Source: Alphaproteobacteria bacterium (GTDB lineage: Bacteria; Pseudomonadota; Alphaproteobacteria; Rhizobiales; Xanthobacteraceae). Taken from it: DNA of 64,000 nucleotides. Shown here piece by piece: positions 17,169 to 25,932 of the stretch (positions are counted from its first letter, which is position 1; each line of letters opens with the position of its first letter). The translations under genes and the position numbers were made by a program. The notes beneath the pieces were generated by a model. It searched no databases and was not told where the DNA came from. It worked only from the letters and a program-made list of their open reading frames with translations. The DNA lies in contig VBAH01000007.1 of the NCBI GenBank assembly GCA_005884685.1, positions 124,001 to 188,000 on the forward strand, read 5' to 3'.

Positions 17169-18797
17169 TCATGCGGCTTTGGCGGAGGGCTTCGCTCCCG
17201 CATCCTCCAAAATCATATCGGAGGCCTTCTCGCCGATCATCACGCAGGCCGCATTGGTGTTGCCGGAGACGACCGTCGGCATGATCGAGGCGTCCGCGAC
17301 GCGCAGGCCCGCGAAGCCCCGCACGCGCAACCGCTCGTCCACGACGGCGGCGACATCCGAGCCCATGCGGCAGGTCGAGGTCGGGTGAAAGACCGTCGTG
17401 CCCTTCGCTCGCGCGAACGCGAGCAGGTCGGCGTCGCTCTGCACTTGCGGCCCCGGCATCAGTTCCTCGTCGATGTAGCGCGCGATTGCGGGCTGGCCCA
17501 TCACCCGGCGCAAAAGCTGCATGCCCGCCACCACGGAGTCGCGATCCGCCTGCGCCGTCAGGTAGCGCGGCTGGATCGCGGGCGCTTGCGCCGGGTCGGC
17601 CGACTTGATGCGCAACGTGCCGCGGCTCTCGGGGCGCAGCTGACAGATCGAGGCGAGGAAGCCGGGCCACGGGTGCAGCTTCTGCCCGACTGCATCGGCC
17701 GAGAACAAGATGAAATGGAATTGCACGTCGGGCGTCGCCATCTTGGGATCGGTCTTGAAGAAGCCGCCCGCATAACCGGCGCCGATGGTGAGGAAGCCCT
17801 TGCGCAGCAGCGCATAGCGCAGGCCCGCCGCGACGCGCCCCGCCATGCTGCCCATCATGTCGTTCATGGTGTTGCGCGTGTTGCAGCGATAGTTGAAGCG
17901 CGCCTGGTAGTGATCCTGCAGATCGGCGCCGACGCCTTTCATGTCGGCGATCACGTCGATGCCGTGCTGCCGCAGCAAATCCGCCGGGCCGACGCCGGAC
18001 AGTTGCAGCAGTTGAGGCGAGTTGAACGCGCCGCTCGACAGGATCACCTCGGCGTTCGCGCGCGCGGTGTGGGTCGCGCCGTCCTTGCGATATTCAACGC
18101 CGACCGCGCGGCGCCCGTCGAACAGGATGCGCGTGGTCAGCGCATTCGAGACCACCGCGAGATTGTGCCGCTTGCGCGCCGGCTTCAGGTATCCGCGCGC
18201 CGTCGACCAGCGCCGTCCGTTGCGGGTGGTGAGCTGGAAATAGCCGGCGCCTTCCTGGTCGGGTCCGTTGAAGTCGTCGTTGCGCGGCAGGCCCGCCTCT
18301 CCGCACGCCGCGATGAAGGCGTCGCACAGCGGATGCGGCTCGCTCACATCGCGCACCGACAGCGGCCCGCCGACGCCGTGCAAGTCGTCTGCGCCGCGCT
18401 GCTGATCCTCGGCGCGGCGGAAATAGGGCAGCACATCCTCGAAGCTCCAGCCCGCGTTGCCGAGCTGGCGCCAGTGGTTGAAATCTTCCGCCTGCCCGCG
18501 GATGTAGAGCAATCCGTTGATCGACGAGGAGCCGCCGAGCACCTTGCCGCGCGGCTGGATGATGGAGCGCCCTCCGAGCTCCGGTTCGGGCTCGGAATTA
18601 TAGAGCCAGTTGTGCTTGGCGTCGGCGAACAGCTTGGCGTAGCCGATCGGCACGTGGATCCAGAGATTGCGGTCCTCGCCGCCGGCCTCGATCAGCAGCA
18701 CGCGATGGCGCCCGCTCGCGGTCAGCCGAATGGCGAGCACGCATCCGGCCGACCCCGCACCGACGACGATGTAGTCGAACGTCCCCGTTTCCAGCAC
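17169..18797 (-). CDS. GMC-family FAD oxidoreductase, copy 2
   Basis: A 542-residue paralogue of the adjacent GMC gene. It has the FAD motif [49 protein letters not shown] and the C-terminal [23 protein letters not shown] and GNTNAACVMIGEK elements. The start is a GTG at 18797 with GAGGAG five bases upstream, which supports this choice. It lies 12 bases downstream of the MFS gene, so the transporter and enzyme are probably coexpressed; the natural reading is import of an alcohol or related compound followed by its FAD-dependent oxidation. The substrate is unknown. Confidence 0.93.
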   Translation of the reverse strand: MLETGTFDYIVVGAGSAGCVLAIRLTASGRHRVLLIEAGGEDRNLWIHVPIGYAKLFADAKHNWLYNSEPEPELGGRSIIQPRGKVLGGSSSINGLLYIRGQAEDFNHWRQLGNAGWSFEDVLPYFRRAEDQQRGADDLHGVGGPLSVRDVSEPHPLCDAFIAACGEAGLPRNDDFNGPDQEGAGYFQLTTRNGRRWSTARGYLKPARKRHNLAVVSNALTTRILFDGRRAVGVEYRKDGATHTARANAEVILSSGAFNSPQLLQLSGVGPADLLRQHGIDVIADMKGVGADLQDHYQARFNYRCNTRNTMNDMMGSMAGRVAAGLRYALLRKGFLTIGAGYAGGFFKTDPKMATPDVQFHFILFSADAVGQKLHPWPGFLASICQLRPESRGTLRIKSADPAQAPAIQPRYLTAQADRDSVVAGMQLLRRVMGQPAIARYIDEELMPGPQVQSDADLLAFARAKGTTVFHPTSTCRMGSDVAAVVDERLRVRGFAGLRVADASIMPTVVSGNTNAACVMIGEKASDMILEDAGAKPSAKAA

Positions 18798-18809
18798 AAC
18801 GTCTCCTCA

Positions 18810-19979
18810 TTATCGTTCTTGCATCCGCCTCGCGGCATGAAACAACGCGAGCCCCGGCACGCACAATAGCACCATTGCGGAAGCGAAGAGCGTTGGGGCC
18901 GCGGGCGTCCCTGAAAGATCACGGACAAGCCCGGCCGCGCTCGGCAAGAAAGCCATCACGACATAATAACAACTGAAGAAAACGCCCATCCCGGTGGCAC
19001 GCGATTGCGGCCGGAGTGCCCGCGCAGGGAGCGCCATGAGTGGGCCAGGCGGGATTCCGATCACCAGCCCGACGATCACGAAGGCAACCAAGGGTACGCT
19101 CACAAAAGGCAAGACGGCGAGTGCACCAGCGGCAACCAGAAACGAACCCGCCATGGCTAGATTGGGCCGGCCGACCCGCTCGACGATCAAGCCCGAGAAC
19201 GGGATCGAAGCAATGAGCGACCAGCCGAGCAGACTCACAATCCAGTTCGCCTCGGAGAGCGACCAGCCGAGCGCGGTGAATAGCTCCGGCGTGAAGCTCA
19301 CGAGTACGATGTACGCAACGTTGAAGATGCCCCATAGAACACTCGCGATCAGCACCAGCATCCATTCGCGCCGGGTCAGGTCGAGCGTGAGCCGCGCCAC
19401 GGCAGCCGGCGCGGTCCCGGGCGGGTCCCGATAGGCGAGAGCCACAAGCACGAGCGCCATCAAGGCGCTCACCGCGCCGAGATGCATGACGGCTTGCCAG
19501 CCATACGCGGCTGCGAGTGGCGCGAAGCACAGGAGTCCGAGCGCAAGACCGAGTGGCCAGCTCGACACGAGAGTCGCCATCGCCGTCGTAATCTCGCGCC
19601 CAGCAAACCAGTCCGCGATCATTTTGGTGACCAGCACATTGAAGAGCACGGCACCCGTGCCCGAGAGCAGCCGCCCTGCCGCTGCCGCCGTGAAGGACGA
19701 ACTCACGCCCATCATCGCACCGCCGATTACCATCATGGCGAGGCCGGCAAGCACCATCCGCTTTGCGCCAAAGCGCTGACCAAGCACGCCACCCGGCAGT
19801 GCGATGAAGATACCGGGCAGCATATAGAGGCCGATGAGCGCGCCGAGTGCGGTGAAATCAACAGCCAGTGCATCGAGCAGGAATGGCCCGGTCGACGCGA
19901 CTGTCTGGAACTGGAATCCCATCGCGGTCCGAGCCAGGAACAGCACCGCCAGCATGACCCAGCGATTTTCAATGTCCAC
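18810..19979 (-). CDS. MFS transporter (CynX/NimT-like)
   Basis: A 389-residue inner-membrane protein with about twelve hydrophobic segments and a motif-A-like GGVLGQRFGAKRMVLAG loop after the second segment. It resembles the CynX/NimT and general sugar/organic-anion branches of the major facilitator superfamily. The start appears to be GTG at 19979; no strong ribosome site was seen. It lies 24 bases after the TctC gene at 20004 and 12 bases before the GMC gene, all in one orientation, which suggests a transport-plus-oxidation operon. Substrate unknown. Confidence 0.88.
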   Translation of the reverse strand: MDIENRWVMLAVLFLARTAMGFQFQTVASTGPFLLDALAVDFTALGALIGLYMLPGIFIALPGGVLGQRFGAKRMVLAGLAMMVIGGAMMGVSSSFTAAAAGRLLSGTGAVLFNVLVTKMIADWFAGREITTAMATLVSSWPLGLALGLLCFAPLAAAYGWQAVMHLGAVSALMALVLVALAYRDPPGTAPAAVARLTLDLTRREWMLVLIASVLWGIFNVAYIVLVSFTPELFTALGWSLSEANWIVSLLGWSLIASIPFSGLIVERVGRPNLAMAGSFLVAAGALAVLPFVSVPLVAFVIVGLVIGIPPGPLMALPARALRPQSRATGMGVFFSCYYVVMAFLPSAAGLVRDLSGTPAAPTLFASAMVLLCVPGLALFHAARRMQER

Positions 19980-20003
19980 GATGATGCCCGCGCATGTGCC
20001 GTC

Positions 20004-20981
20004 TTATTCCACCTTCAAGTTCAGCTTGCGGATCAGCGCACCCCACTTCGTCTCTTCGCGGTCGATGTCGGCGGCGTATTCGTCCGCGCTCGAAGTGAGC
20101 GGATCGCCCCCTTCCGCGTGGATGCGCTTCTTCACCTCGTCGGTGTCGACCAGCCGGCGCAGCTCGGCATTGAGTTTCTCGACGATCGGGCGCGGCGTGC
20201 CGGCGGGCGCGAGCAGCCCGTAATGCAGCACCGAGACAAATCCCGGCAGGCCCGATTCCGCGGCGGTCGGGACATCCGGCAGCAGGCTAAAGCGCGTCGG
20301 GCTGAGCACCGCCATGGTGCGCAGGTTGCCCGCCTGAATGTTGCCGAGGGCGGGCGGCAGCACGCCGAACGCAACCGGCACGTGACCGCCGAGCAGGTCA
20401 TTCATCACACCGGCGGTCCCCTTGTAGGGAACGGTCTGTGCCTCAACCCCGGTGAGGGACTTGAACAGCTCGGCCGAGAGATACCCCCCGGTACCGACCG
20501 CCGATGTTCCGATGTTGTATTTGCCGGGATTGGCCTTCATCAGCGCGATCATCTCTCCGATGGATTGCGCCGGAAACGACGGGTGCGCGATGAGCACGAC
20601 CGGCATCGAGGCGATCAGGCCGATCGCGGTGAAATCCTTGCGTGGATCGAAGCCCGCATTGGCATAGAGCGTCGGGTTGATCGAGATCGAGCCGGTGTGG
20701 CCGAGGAAGAGCGTGTACCCGTCGGGCGGGCTCTTGATGAGGGCGCGCGTGCCGACCAGCCCCGAGCCGCCGCCGCGATTGTCGACCACTACCTGCTGGC
20801 CGAGCGCGGCGGACAGCTTGTCGGCGACGATGCGCGCCATCGAGTCGACGCCGCCGCCGGCCGGATAGGGCACGATCAACGTGACGGCGCGGGTGGGGTA
20901 GTCCTGCGCGTGGGCATGCGTGCCGACAAGCGCGAGCAAAAGTACGATGATGAATTTGGCGATCTGCAACATGCGCGGCAT
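20004..20981 (-). CDS. TctC/Bug-family periplasmic solute-binding protein
   Basis: A 325-residue secreted receptor with a signal peptide ending at THAHA, then TRAVTLIVPYPAGGGVDSMAR, PPDGYTLFLG, a QTVPYKGTAGVMNDLLGG region and the DREETKWGALIRKL ending typical of the family. Likely ligands are organic acids. It heads the probable operon MFS-GMC-GMC but no TctAB permease genes are nearby. It is more similar to the next gene upstream (21114-22079) than to the receptor at 6981, sharing the Y-AADIDREETKW ending. Confidence 0.93.
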   Translation of the reverse strand: MPRMLQIAKFIIVLLLALVGTHAHAQDYPTRAVTLIVPYPAGGGVDSMARIVADKLSAALGQQVVVDNRGGGSGLVGTRALIKSPPDGYTLFLGHTGSISINPTLYANAGFDPRKDFTAIGLIASMPVVLIAHPSFPAQSIGEMIALMKANPGKYNIGTSAVGTGGYLSAELFKSLTGVEAQTVPYKGTAGVMNDLLGGHVPVAFGVLPPALGNIQAGNLRTMAVLSPTRFSLLPDVPTAAESGLPGFVSVLHYGLLAPAGTPRPIVEKLNAELRRLVDTDEVKKRIHAEGGDPLTSSADEYAADIDREETKWGALIRKLNLKVE

Positions 20982-20990
20982 TCCCTCTTG

Positions 20991-21110
20991 GTCATTCCGG
21001 GGCCGACCGAAGGTCGGAGCCCGGAATCCATAACCACAGTCATCTCCAAATCGCGCCGATCGTGGTTATGGATCCCGGGCTCGCCTGCTGCGCATGCGCC
21101 CCGGGATGAC
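20991..21110. repeat. Long intergenic inverted repeat, family D (GTCAT-CCGG...CCGGGATGAC)
   Basis: A 120-base imperfect palindrome between two TctC genes. Outer arms are GTCATTCCGGGG and CCCCGGGATGAC, and an inner stem pairs ATCCATAACCAC with GTGGTTATGGAT. A related element with the same outer arms and an ATCC/GGAT inner stem lies at 51149-51252. It may separate or modulate transcription between the two receptor genes. Confidence 0.85.
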
Positions 21111-21113
21111 AAC

Positions 21114-22079
21114 TCACTCCACCCGCGCGCCCGACAGCTTCACAATCGCCGACCACTTCGTCTCCTCGCGATCGATATCGGCGGCGTATTCGGCCGGCGT
21201 GGTCGGCAGCGGCTCGGCACCGTCGGCAACGATACGCGCGCGCACGTCCTCTTCGGCGAGTGCTGCATTGAGTGCGGCATTGAGCCTGCCGATGATCGGC
21301 TGCGGCGTGCCGGCCGGCGCCACGATCCCGTAATGCAGCACGGCCTCGTAGCCCGGCAGCGCGGCTTCCGCGACCGTCGGCAGGTCGGGAAAGATCGGCG
21401 ACCGCTTCGGGCCGGTGACGGCGAGTGCGCGCACCCTGCCCTCCTTCACCAGGGCGATCGCGGGCGGCAGCGAGGAGAGATAGACCGCGACATGCCCGCC
21501 GATGAGATCGGTCAGGGCCGGACTCGATCCCTTGTAGGGAATGTGCGTGAGCTTGATGCCGGCCATGTATGCCAGCAGTTCGGTGCCGAGATGAATGCCG
21601 CTGCCGGCTCCGGCCGACGCGTAATTCAGCTTGCCCGGCGCGCGTTGCGCCAGCGCGATGAGTTCCGGGATCGACTTTGCCTCGATGCTCGGATGCACCA
21701 GCACGACCAGTGCGCTGGTCGCGATCAGCCCGACGGCTGAGAAATCCCGGCGCGGGTCGTAGCCGGCATTGGGATAGAGCGTCGGGTTGATGCCGAGCGT
21801 GCCGGTGCCGCCGATGCCGACCGTATAGCCGTCCGGCGCGCTCCTCGCGACCTGGCGCGTCGCAATCGAGCCCCCCGCGCCGCCCTTGTTCTCGATCACG
21901 ATCTGCTGGCCGAGCGACTTGCTCATCTTCTCGGCGACGATGCGCGCCATCACGTCGTTGCCGCCGCCGGCCGCGTAAGGCACCACCAATGTGATCGGCC
22001 GCGACGGATAGTCCTGCGCGAAGGCGGCGCCCGCGAGCGCGAACATCCAGGCTGCAACGAGTCGAGCGGTGTGCCTCAC
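21114..22079 (-). CDS. TctC/Bug-family periplasmic solute-binding protein
   Basis: A receptor of 321 residues from a GTG start at 22079, chosen because GGAGG lies six bases before it and because it gives a normal signal peptide (AAWMFALAGAAFA) and family length; the frame is open to 22154. Family landmarks are TLVVPYAAGGGNDVMAR, APDGYTVGIG, THIPYKGSSPALTDLIGG and the ending DREETKWSAIVK. Expected to bind an organic acid in the periplasm. It and the receptor at 20004 look like tandem paralogues separated by a palindromic repeat. Confidence 0.9.
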   Translation of the reverse strand: MRHTARLVAAWMFALAGAAFAQDYPSRPITLVVPYAAGGGNDVMARIVAEKMSKSLGQQIVIENKGGAGGSIATRQVARSAPDGYTVGIGGTGTLGINPTLYPNAGYDPRRDFSAVGLIATSALVVLVHPSIEAKSIPELIALAQRAPGKLNYASAGAGSGIHLGTELLAYMAGIKLTHIPYKGSSPALTDLIGGHVAVYLSSLPPAIALVKEGRVRALAVTGPKRSPIFPDLPTVAEAALPGYEAVLHYGIVAPAGTPQPIIGRLNAALNAALAEEDVRARIVADGAEPLPTTPAEYAADIDREETKWSAIVKLSGARVE

Positions 22080-22113
22080 CAGGTCCCTCCGGCGTTTCCC
22101 GCGCAGCATACCC

Positions 22114-22151
22114 AAAAACGAAACCGCCGGCTCTGGTGAGAACCGGCGGTT
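22114..22151 (-). terminator. Rho-independent terminator for the YdcH-like gene
   Basis: On the minus strand a perfect nine-base stem (AACCGCCGG / CCGGCGGTT, 22122-22130 with 22143-22151) and a 12-base loop are followed within three bases by TTTTT. It lies 70 bases after the stop of the small gene at 22222 and before the GTG of the TctC gene, so it separates the two units. Confidence 0.82.
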
Positions 22152-22221
22152 CACTGAATGAGTGCGACGCTCTTCCGTGGCCGCGCCACGGCGCCGCTGA
22201 TTGCCGCCTGCTTCCCAGGCC

Positions 22222-22407
22222 CTAATGTAGGCTGACGCTTTCGTGGGTTTTCAAGCGGGCGATTTCGTCCTTCACATGCAGCTTGCGGCGCTTGAGGTCC
22301 GCGATCGTTGCGTCGTCGACCGACGGATGCGCCATAGCGTCAGCGAGTTCAGCTTCCAACGCCTGGTGCTTCTTTTCCAGTTCCGCAAGATGCGCTTGGA
22401 TGGACAT
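22222..22407 (-). CDS. YdcH-like DUF465 small protein
   Basis: A 61-residue, charged, entirely helical protein: MSIQAHLAELEKKHQALEAEL, an ADAMAHPSVDD turn and an IADLKRRKLHVKDEIARL helix. This is the DUF465/YdcH pattern, an antiparallel coiled-coil hairpin of unknown function. ATG at 22407 has GGAGG eight bases upstream; longer frames to 22509 include unrelated sequence. Followed by a clear intrinsic terminator. A second family member is encoded divergently at 22626. Confidence 0.85.
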   Translation of the reverse strand: MSIQAHLAELEKKHQALEAELADAMAHPSVDDATIADLKRRKLHVKDEIARLKTHESVSLH

Positions 22408-22625
22408 CGATGAAGCCTCCTGTGTCAGATTTCTGACGGTTCCAGTGTGCCAGAATTGGTGCCTCAAGTCGACGGGCCAAAGGGTGTGCATTGCGTCAAA
22501 TCCCCACAATCCGCGCCCTTATGGATGCCTCCGCGGCCTTGAAGCCCCGCACTTAACGCGCGATACTTATTAAGGTTTCGGCGCGGCTTTCCACGGCGCC
22601 GGGCGGCCTTTAACCGTTGCGCCCC
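22408..22625. other. Divergent region between two DUF465 genes
   Basis: A 218-base gap between head-to-head small genes. Apart from the ribosome site GGAGG (minus strand, before 22407) I see no clear regulatory motif. A TTAA-rich stretch occurs at 22557-22574 and a TTTAACC at 22609-22615, but they lack the paired spacing of CtrA sites. Confidence 0.4.
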
Positions 22626-22832
22626 ATGACACGTGAGGAAGAAGGCGAGCTCCGCGCCCAGCTAGCGCGGCTCCTGCAGGAGCACCGCGACCTCGATGCC
22701 GCGATCGGGGCGCTCCAGGGGGCGCCCGGCTCGGACATCCTGCAGATCCAGCGGCTGAAAAAGCGCAAGCTGGTGCTGCGCGACCGCATCACCTTCATCG
22801 AGGACCAACTCACGCCGGACATCATTGCGTGA
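22626..22832 (+). CDS. YdcH-like DUF465 small protein
   Basis: A 68-residue helical protein (REEEGELRAQLARLLQEH, then QRLKKRKLVLRDRITFIEDQL) of the DUF465/YdcH family. The ATG at 22626 is preferred over an in-frame TTG at 22617 because it gives the usual family length. It is divergent from the other DUF465 gene and converges on the GGDEF gene with only five bases between the stops. Function unknown; members are often abundant small cytoplasmic proteins. Confidence 0.82.
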   Translation: MTREEEGELRAQLARLLQEHRDLDAAIGALQGAPGSDILQIQRLKKRKLVLRDRITFIEDQLTPDIIA

Positions 22833-22837
22833 GGGTG

Positions 22838-23545
22838 TTACCAGCCTCGTGGTAACCGGCTGCCCTTTCGCTCCGCCTTGCGGGCATACATTGCGTGGTC
22901 GGCCCTGGCCATCACGCCGGAGAGTTCGTCCGCCGGCCCGAGCAGCGCAAACCCGATCGACGCGCCGACGGTGAGCGTCTCCCCCTCACACGCGAACCCG
23001 GCATCGCTGACGGCTGCCTCCAGCGCCCACGCCTTCGCGGCAGCATCGCCCTCGCTCAGGTTCCACAGAATCAGGCCGAACTCGTCACCTCCCAGCCGTG
23101 CCACGGTGTCGGAGGCGCGTACACTGGATGAGAGGATGGCCGCGACCCCCCTGAGGACGCTGTCGCCCGCGGCATGCCCATACCGGTCGTTGACCGGCTT
23201 GAAGCCGTCGAGATCGATATAGAACAGCACCGCGCGCGTGCCGTAGCGCCTGGCATAGGAGAGCGAACGCTTGAGCTCGCGCTCGAAGCCGCGCCGGTTG
23301 AAGATCCCGGTGACCGTATCGATGTCGGCGGTCGCTTCCAGCTCCGCCACCTTGGCGCGCGCGGCCACAAGCTCGCACTGCAGGCGCTGCACCTCGCCGA
23401 GCAGGACGGCCAGTTCGGACGGGATATTGCGGACGTGCGGCGCTGCGTGCGGCTCAAGGTCATCGCGCACGGCCCGGCCCGCCGGCGCACGCGCCCGCAC
23501 GGGCGGCACCGCCGCCGTCGTCTTGGCCGGGCTTTCCTGTGCCAT
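22838..23545 (-). CDS. Diguanylate cyclase, GGDEF domain
   Basis: A 235-residue cytoplasmic protein: a disordered N-terminus (about 1-40), a short coiled coil (about 42-72) and a GGDEF domain starting at DTVTGIFNRRGF (about 76-87). The active site GGDEF is intact at 152-156 and an inhibitory RxxD site (Arg143, Asp146) sits five residues before it, so both synthesis of cyclic-di-GMP and product inhibition are expected. No EAL, PAS or membrane part is present; the coiled coil probably drives dimerisation. It is divergent from purE. The signal that controls it is unknown. Confidence 0.92.
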   Translation of the reverse strand: MAQESPAKTTAAVPPVRARAPAGRAVRDDLEPHAAPHVRNIPSELAVLLGEVQRLQCELVAARAKVAELEATADIDTVTGIFNRRGFERELKRSLSYARRYGTRAVLFYIDLDGFKPVNDRYGHAAGDSVLRGVAAILSSSVRASDTVARLGGDEFGLILWNLSEGDAAAKAWALEAAVSDAGFACEGETLTVGASIGFALLGPADELSGVMARADHAMYARKAERKGSRLPRGW

Positions 23546-23674
23546 CGCCCTTGACCGCTGAGAATTCCCCGCACGGTGCGCCCGGCATGGTTAACGAGCC
23601 GTAACCGCTTGCCTCCCGCAAGACGGTTCCCCTATATGGCGCCTTCGTTTCGGCCGGTGCCGAAGAGGGCGTGC

Positions 23675-24166
23675 ATGGCGGCCAAATCCGTCGCGATCAT
23701 CATGGGCAGCCAGTCCGACTGGCCGACCATGCGGCACGCCGCCGAGACGCTCGATGCGCTCGGCGTGGCTTACGACAAGCGCATCGTCTCGGCGCACCGC
23801 ACGCCCGACCGGCTCTATTCGTTCGCGCGCGGCGCCAAGGCAGCCGGCCACAAGGTCATTATCGCGGGCGCGGGCGGCGCCGCGCATCTGCCGGGCATGA
23901 CCGCCGCCATGACGACGCTCCCGGTTTTCGGCGTGCCGGTCGAGTCGAAGGCGATGTCGGGAATCGACTCGCTCTATTCCATCGTGCAGATGCCGCCGGG
24001 CGTGCCGGTCGGGACGCTTGCCATCGGCAAGTCGGGCGCGATCAACGCGGCGCTGCTCGCCGCGAGCGTACTGGCGCTCTCCGACGGCAAGCTCGCCAAG
24101 AGACTCGAGACCTGGCGCAAGAAGCAGTCCGATGCGGTGGCGGAAGCGCCCGAGGACAAGGCGTGA
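23675..24166 (+). CDS. purE: N5-carboxyaminoimidazole ribonucleotide mutase
   Basis: A 163-residue protein with the class I PurE core: [12 protein letters not shown] near the N-terminus, [23 protein letters not shown] and [17 protein letters not shown]. It converts N5-CAIR to CAIR in purine synthesis. The ATG at 23675 has GAGGG about seven bases upstream; the longer frame to 23576 overlaps the promoter region and is not expected to be translated. The stop overlaps the GTG of purK (GTGA), so both are translated together. Confidence 0.97.
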   Translation: MAAKSVAIIMGSQSDWPTMRHAAETLDALGVAYDKRIVSAHRTPDRLYSFARGAKAAGHKVIIAGAGGAAHLPGMTAAMTTLPVFGVPVESKAMSGIDSLYSIVQMPPGVPVGTLAIGKSGAINAALLAASVLALSDGKLAKRLETWRKKQSDAVAEAPEDKA

Positions 24167-25254
24167 CCGCGCCGCGTTGGCCGCTCGGCCCGGACGCCAC
24201 GATCGGAATTCTCGGCGGCGGACAGCTCGGCCGCATGCTGGCGCTTGCGGCGGCGCGGCTCGGCTTCAAGTGCCACGTGTTCTGTCCCGACTCGCATTCG
24301 CCCGCCTTCGATGTCGTGCGCAGCGTGACCGAAGCCGACTACCTCGATTTCGCCGCGCTCGATCGCTTCGCCGCCGATGTCGATGTCGTCACCTACGAGT
24401 TCGAGAACGTGCCGGCCGAGACCGCGACGTTTCTTTCCGCGCGCAAGCCGGTGCTGCCCGATCCGAAGGTGCTGGCGATCACACAGGACCGGCTCACCGA
24501 AAAGGAATTCGTGACGGCGCTCGGCATCGGAACGGCGACTTTCGCCGGCGTGGATTCGCCCGAGGGTTTGACCGCCGCGCTCAAGTCGGTCGGACAGCCC
24601 GCCGTGCTCAAGACACGGCGTTTCGGCTACGACGGCAAGGGTCAGCTCATGATCCGCAACGGCGGCGACCCGATCGCAATGTTCCACGATCTCGGCGGCC
24701 AGCCGCTGATCCTCGAAGCATTCGTGCCGTTCGAGCGCGAGATCTCGGTCGTCGCCGCGCGCGCGCGCGATGGCCGCATCGAATGCTTCGACGTGATCGA
24801 GAACGCGCATGCCGACCACATCCTGAAGACCTCGCGCGTGCCGGCAGCCGTCACGCCCGCCGTTGCCGCCGAGGCGCGGCGCATCGCCGAGACGATCGCG
24901 CAGGCGTTCGAGTATGTCGGCGTGCTCGCGGTGGAGATGTTCGTCGTAAGGGACGGCGCCTCCCATACCGTGCTGGTCAACGAGATCGCGCCGCGCGTGC
25001 ACAATTCCGGCCACTGGACGATCGACGGCGCGTCGGTGTCGCAGTTCGAGCAGCACATCCGCGCGGTCGCAGGGCTCCCGCTCGGTAAACCGATCCGCCG
25101 CGGGCGCGTCGAGATGATCAACCTGCTCGGCGACGAGGTCGAGGACGCCGCAAAGTGGCTCGCCACGCCGGGCGCCGCGGTGCATCTTTACGGCAAGACG
25201 GCCGTGCGCCCCGGGCGCAAGATGGGCCATGTGACGCAGGTATTTCCCGAGTAG
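24163..25254 (+). CDS. purK: N5-carboxyaminoimidazole ribonucleotide synthetase
   Basis: A 363-residue ATP-grasp enzyme that makes N5-CAIR from AIR, bicarbonate and ATP. Visible motifs are [14 protein letters not shown], a VTYEFENVP segment, [12 protein letters not shown] and [17 protein letters not shown]. The start is a GTG overlapping the purE stop; the open frame upstream is the out-of-frame shadow of purE. Together with purE it supplies one step pair of the purine pathway. The next gene starts four bases after its stop, so that small protein is probably cotranscribed. Confidence 0.96.
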   Translation: MTAPRWPLGPDATIGILGGGQLGRMLALAAARLGFKCHVFCPDSHSPAFDVVRSVTEADYLDFAALDRFAADVDVVTYEFENVPAETATFLSARKPVLPDPKVLAITQDRLTEKEFVTALGIGTATFAGVDSPEGLTAALKSVGQPAVLKTRRFGYDGKGQLMIRNGGDPIAMFHDLGGQPLILEAFVPFEREISVVAARARDGRIECFDVIENAHADHILKTSRVPAAVTPAVAAEARRIAETIAQAFEYVGVLAVEMFVVRDGASHTVLVNEIAPRVHNSGHWTIDGASVSQFEQHIRAVAGLPLGKPIRRGRVEMINLLGDEVEDAAKWLATPGAAVHLYGKTAVRPGRKMGHVTQVFPE

Positions 25255-25258
25255 CCAA

Positions 25259-25909
25259 ATGGGCGACTACATCGCGCAGCCTTTCGCGGCAAAATTTCCC
25301 GACCGGCTGCGGCTGCCGTTCCGGTTCGACCCCGCGCTGCTCGCGCGCGATCTCGCGCGCCTGTCGTCGGCCACCTGGGTGCGCCATTACGTCAGGCAGA
25401 ACTACGACGGCGACTGGTCCGTCATCGCATTGCGCGCGCCCGCCGGCGAGACGCATCCGATCCGGATGATCAATGCCGATCCCACGTGCAAGAGCTTCAT
25501 CGACACGCCGCTGCTCGACGCGTGCCCGTACTTCCGCGAGGTGCTTGCCAGCTTCAAGGCGCCGCTGCGCAACGCGCGACTGATGCGGCTTTCCGCCGGA
25601 TCGGTGATCAAGGAGCATGAGGACCTCGATCTGAGCTTCGAGGACGGAAAGGTGCGGCTGCACATCCCGGTCCTCACCAACGACGACGTCGCGTTCCTGC
25701 TCAATCGTTCGCGCGTCCCCCTTGAGGCGGGCAGCTGCTGGTATCTTCGCCTGTCCGATCCGCACAGTGTCGCAAACCGCGGAACCGAGGATCGCGTGCA
25801 CCTCGTGATCGACGCGGACGTGAACGCCTGGGTCGGCGAGGTGTTCGAGCAGGCCGTTGGGGGCGCTTCAATCTCGCCTTCGGCCCACGCCTCGCCTATG
25901 ATGTCTTAA
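25259..25909 (+). CDS. Aspartyl/asparaginyl beta-hydroxylase-like Fe(II)/2OG protein
   Basis: A 216-residue protein with a jelly-roll dioxygenase pattern like Asp/Asn beta-hydroxylases: IKEHEDLDLSFEDGKVRLHIPVLTN (candidate iron ligand His120, then Asp122 and His135), and a downstream SDPHSVANRG block with His169 and Arg174, followed by RVHLVID with His181. The family uses 2-oxoglutarate and iron to hydroxylate protein side chains, but the target here is unknown. It follows purK by four bases, so it may share its transcript. Bacterial homologues with a role in peptide or natural-product hydroxylation exist; a purine link is not evident. Confidence 0.75.
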   Translation: MGDYIAQPFAAKFPDRLRLPFRFDPALLARDLARLSSATWVRHYVRQNYDGDWSVIALRAPAGETHPIRMINADPTCKSFIDTPLLDACPYFREVLASFKAPLRNARLMRLSAGSVIKEHEDLDLSFEDGKVRLHIPVLTNDDVAFLLNRSRVPLEAGSCWYLRLSDPHSVANRGTEDRVHLVIDADVNAWVGEVFEQAVGGASISPSAHASPMMS

Positions 25910-25932
25910 CGGGCCGGTGTTAGGGTTTGCGT

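Noticed and set aside
19482..21740. A 752-codon plus-strand frame.
   Set aside because: It crosses the antisense of the MFS gene and two TctC genes and shows only shadow composition.
23588..23604. TTAACGAGCCGTAAC before purE as a CtrA site.
   Set aside because: The spacing between half-sites is wrong and the second half is GTAA.
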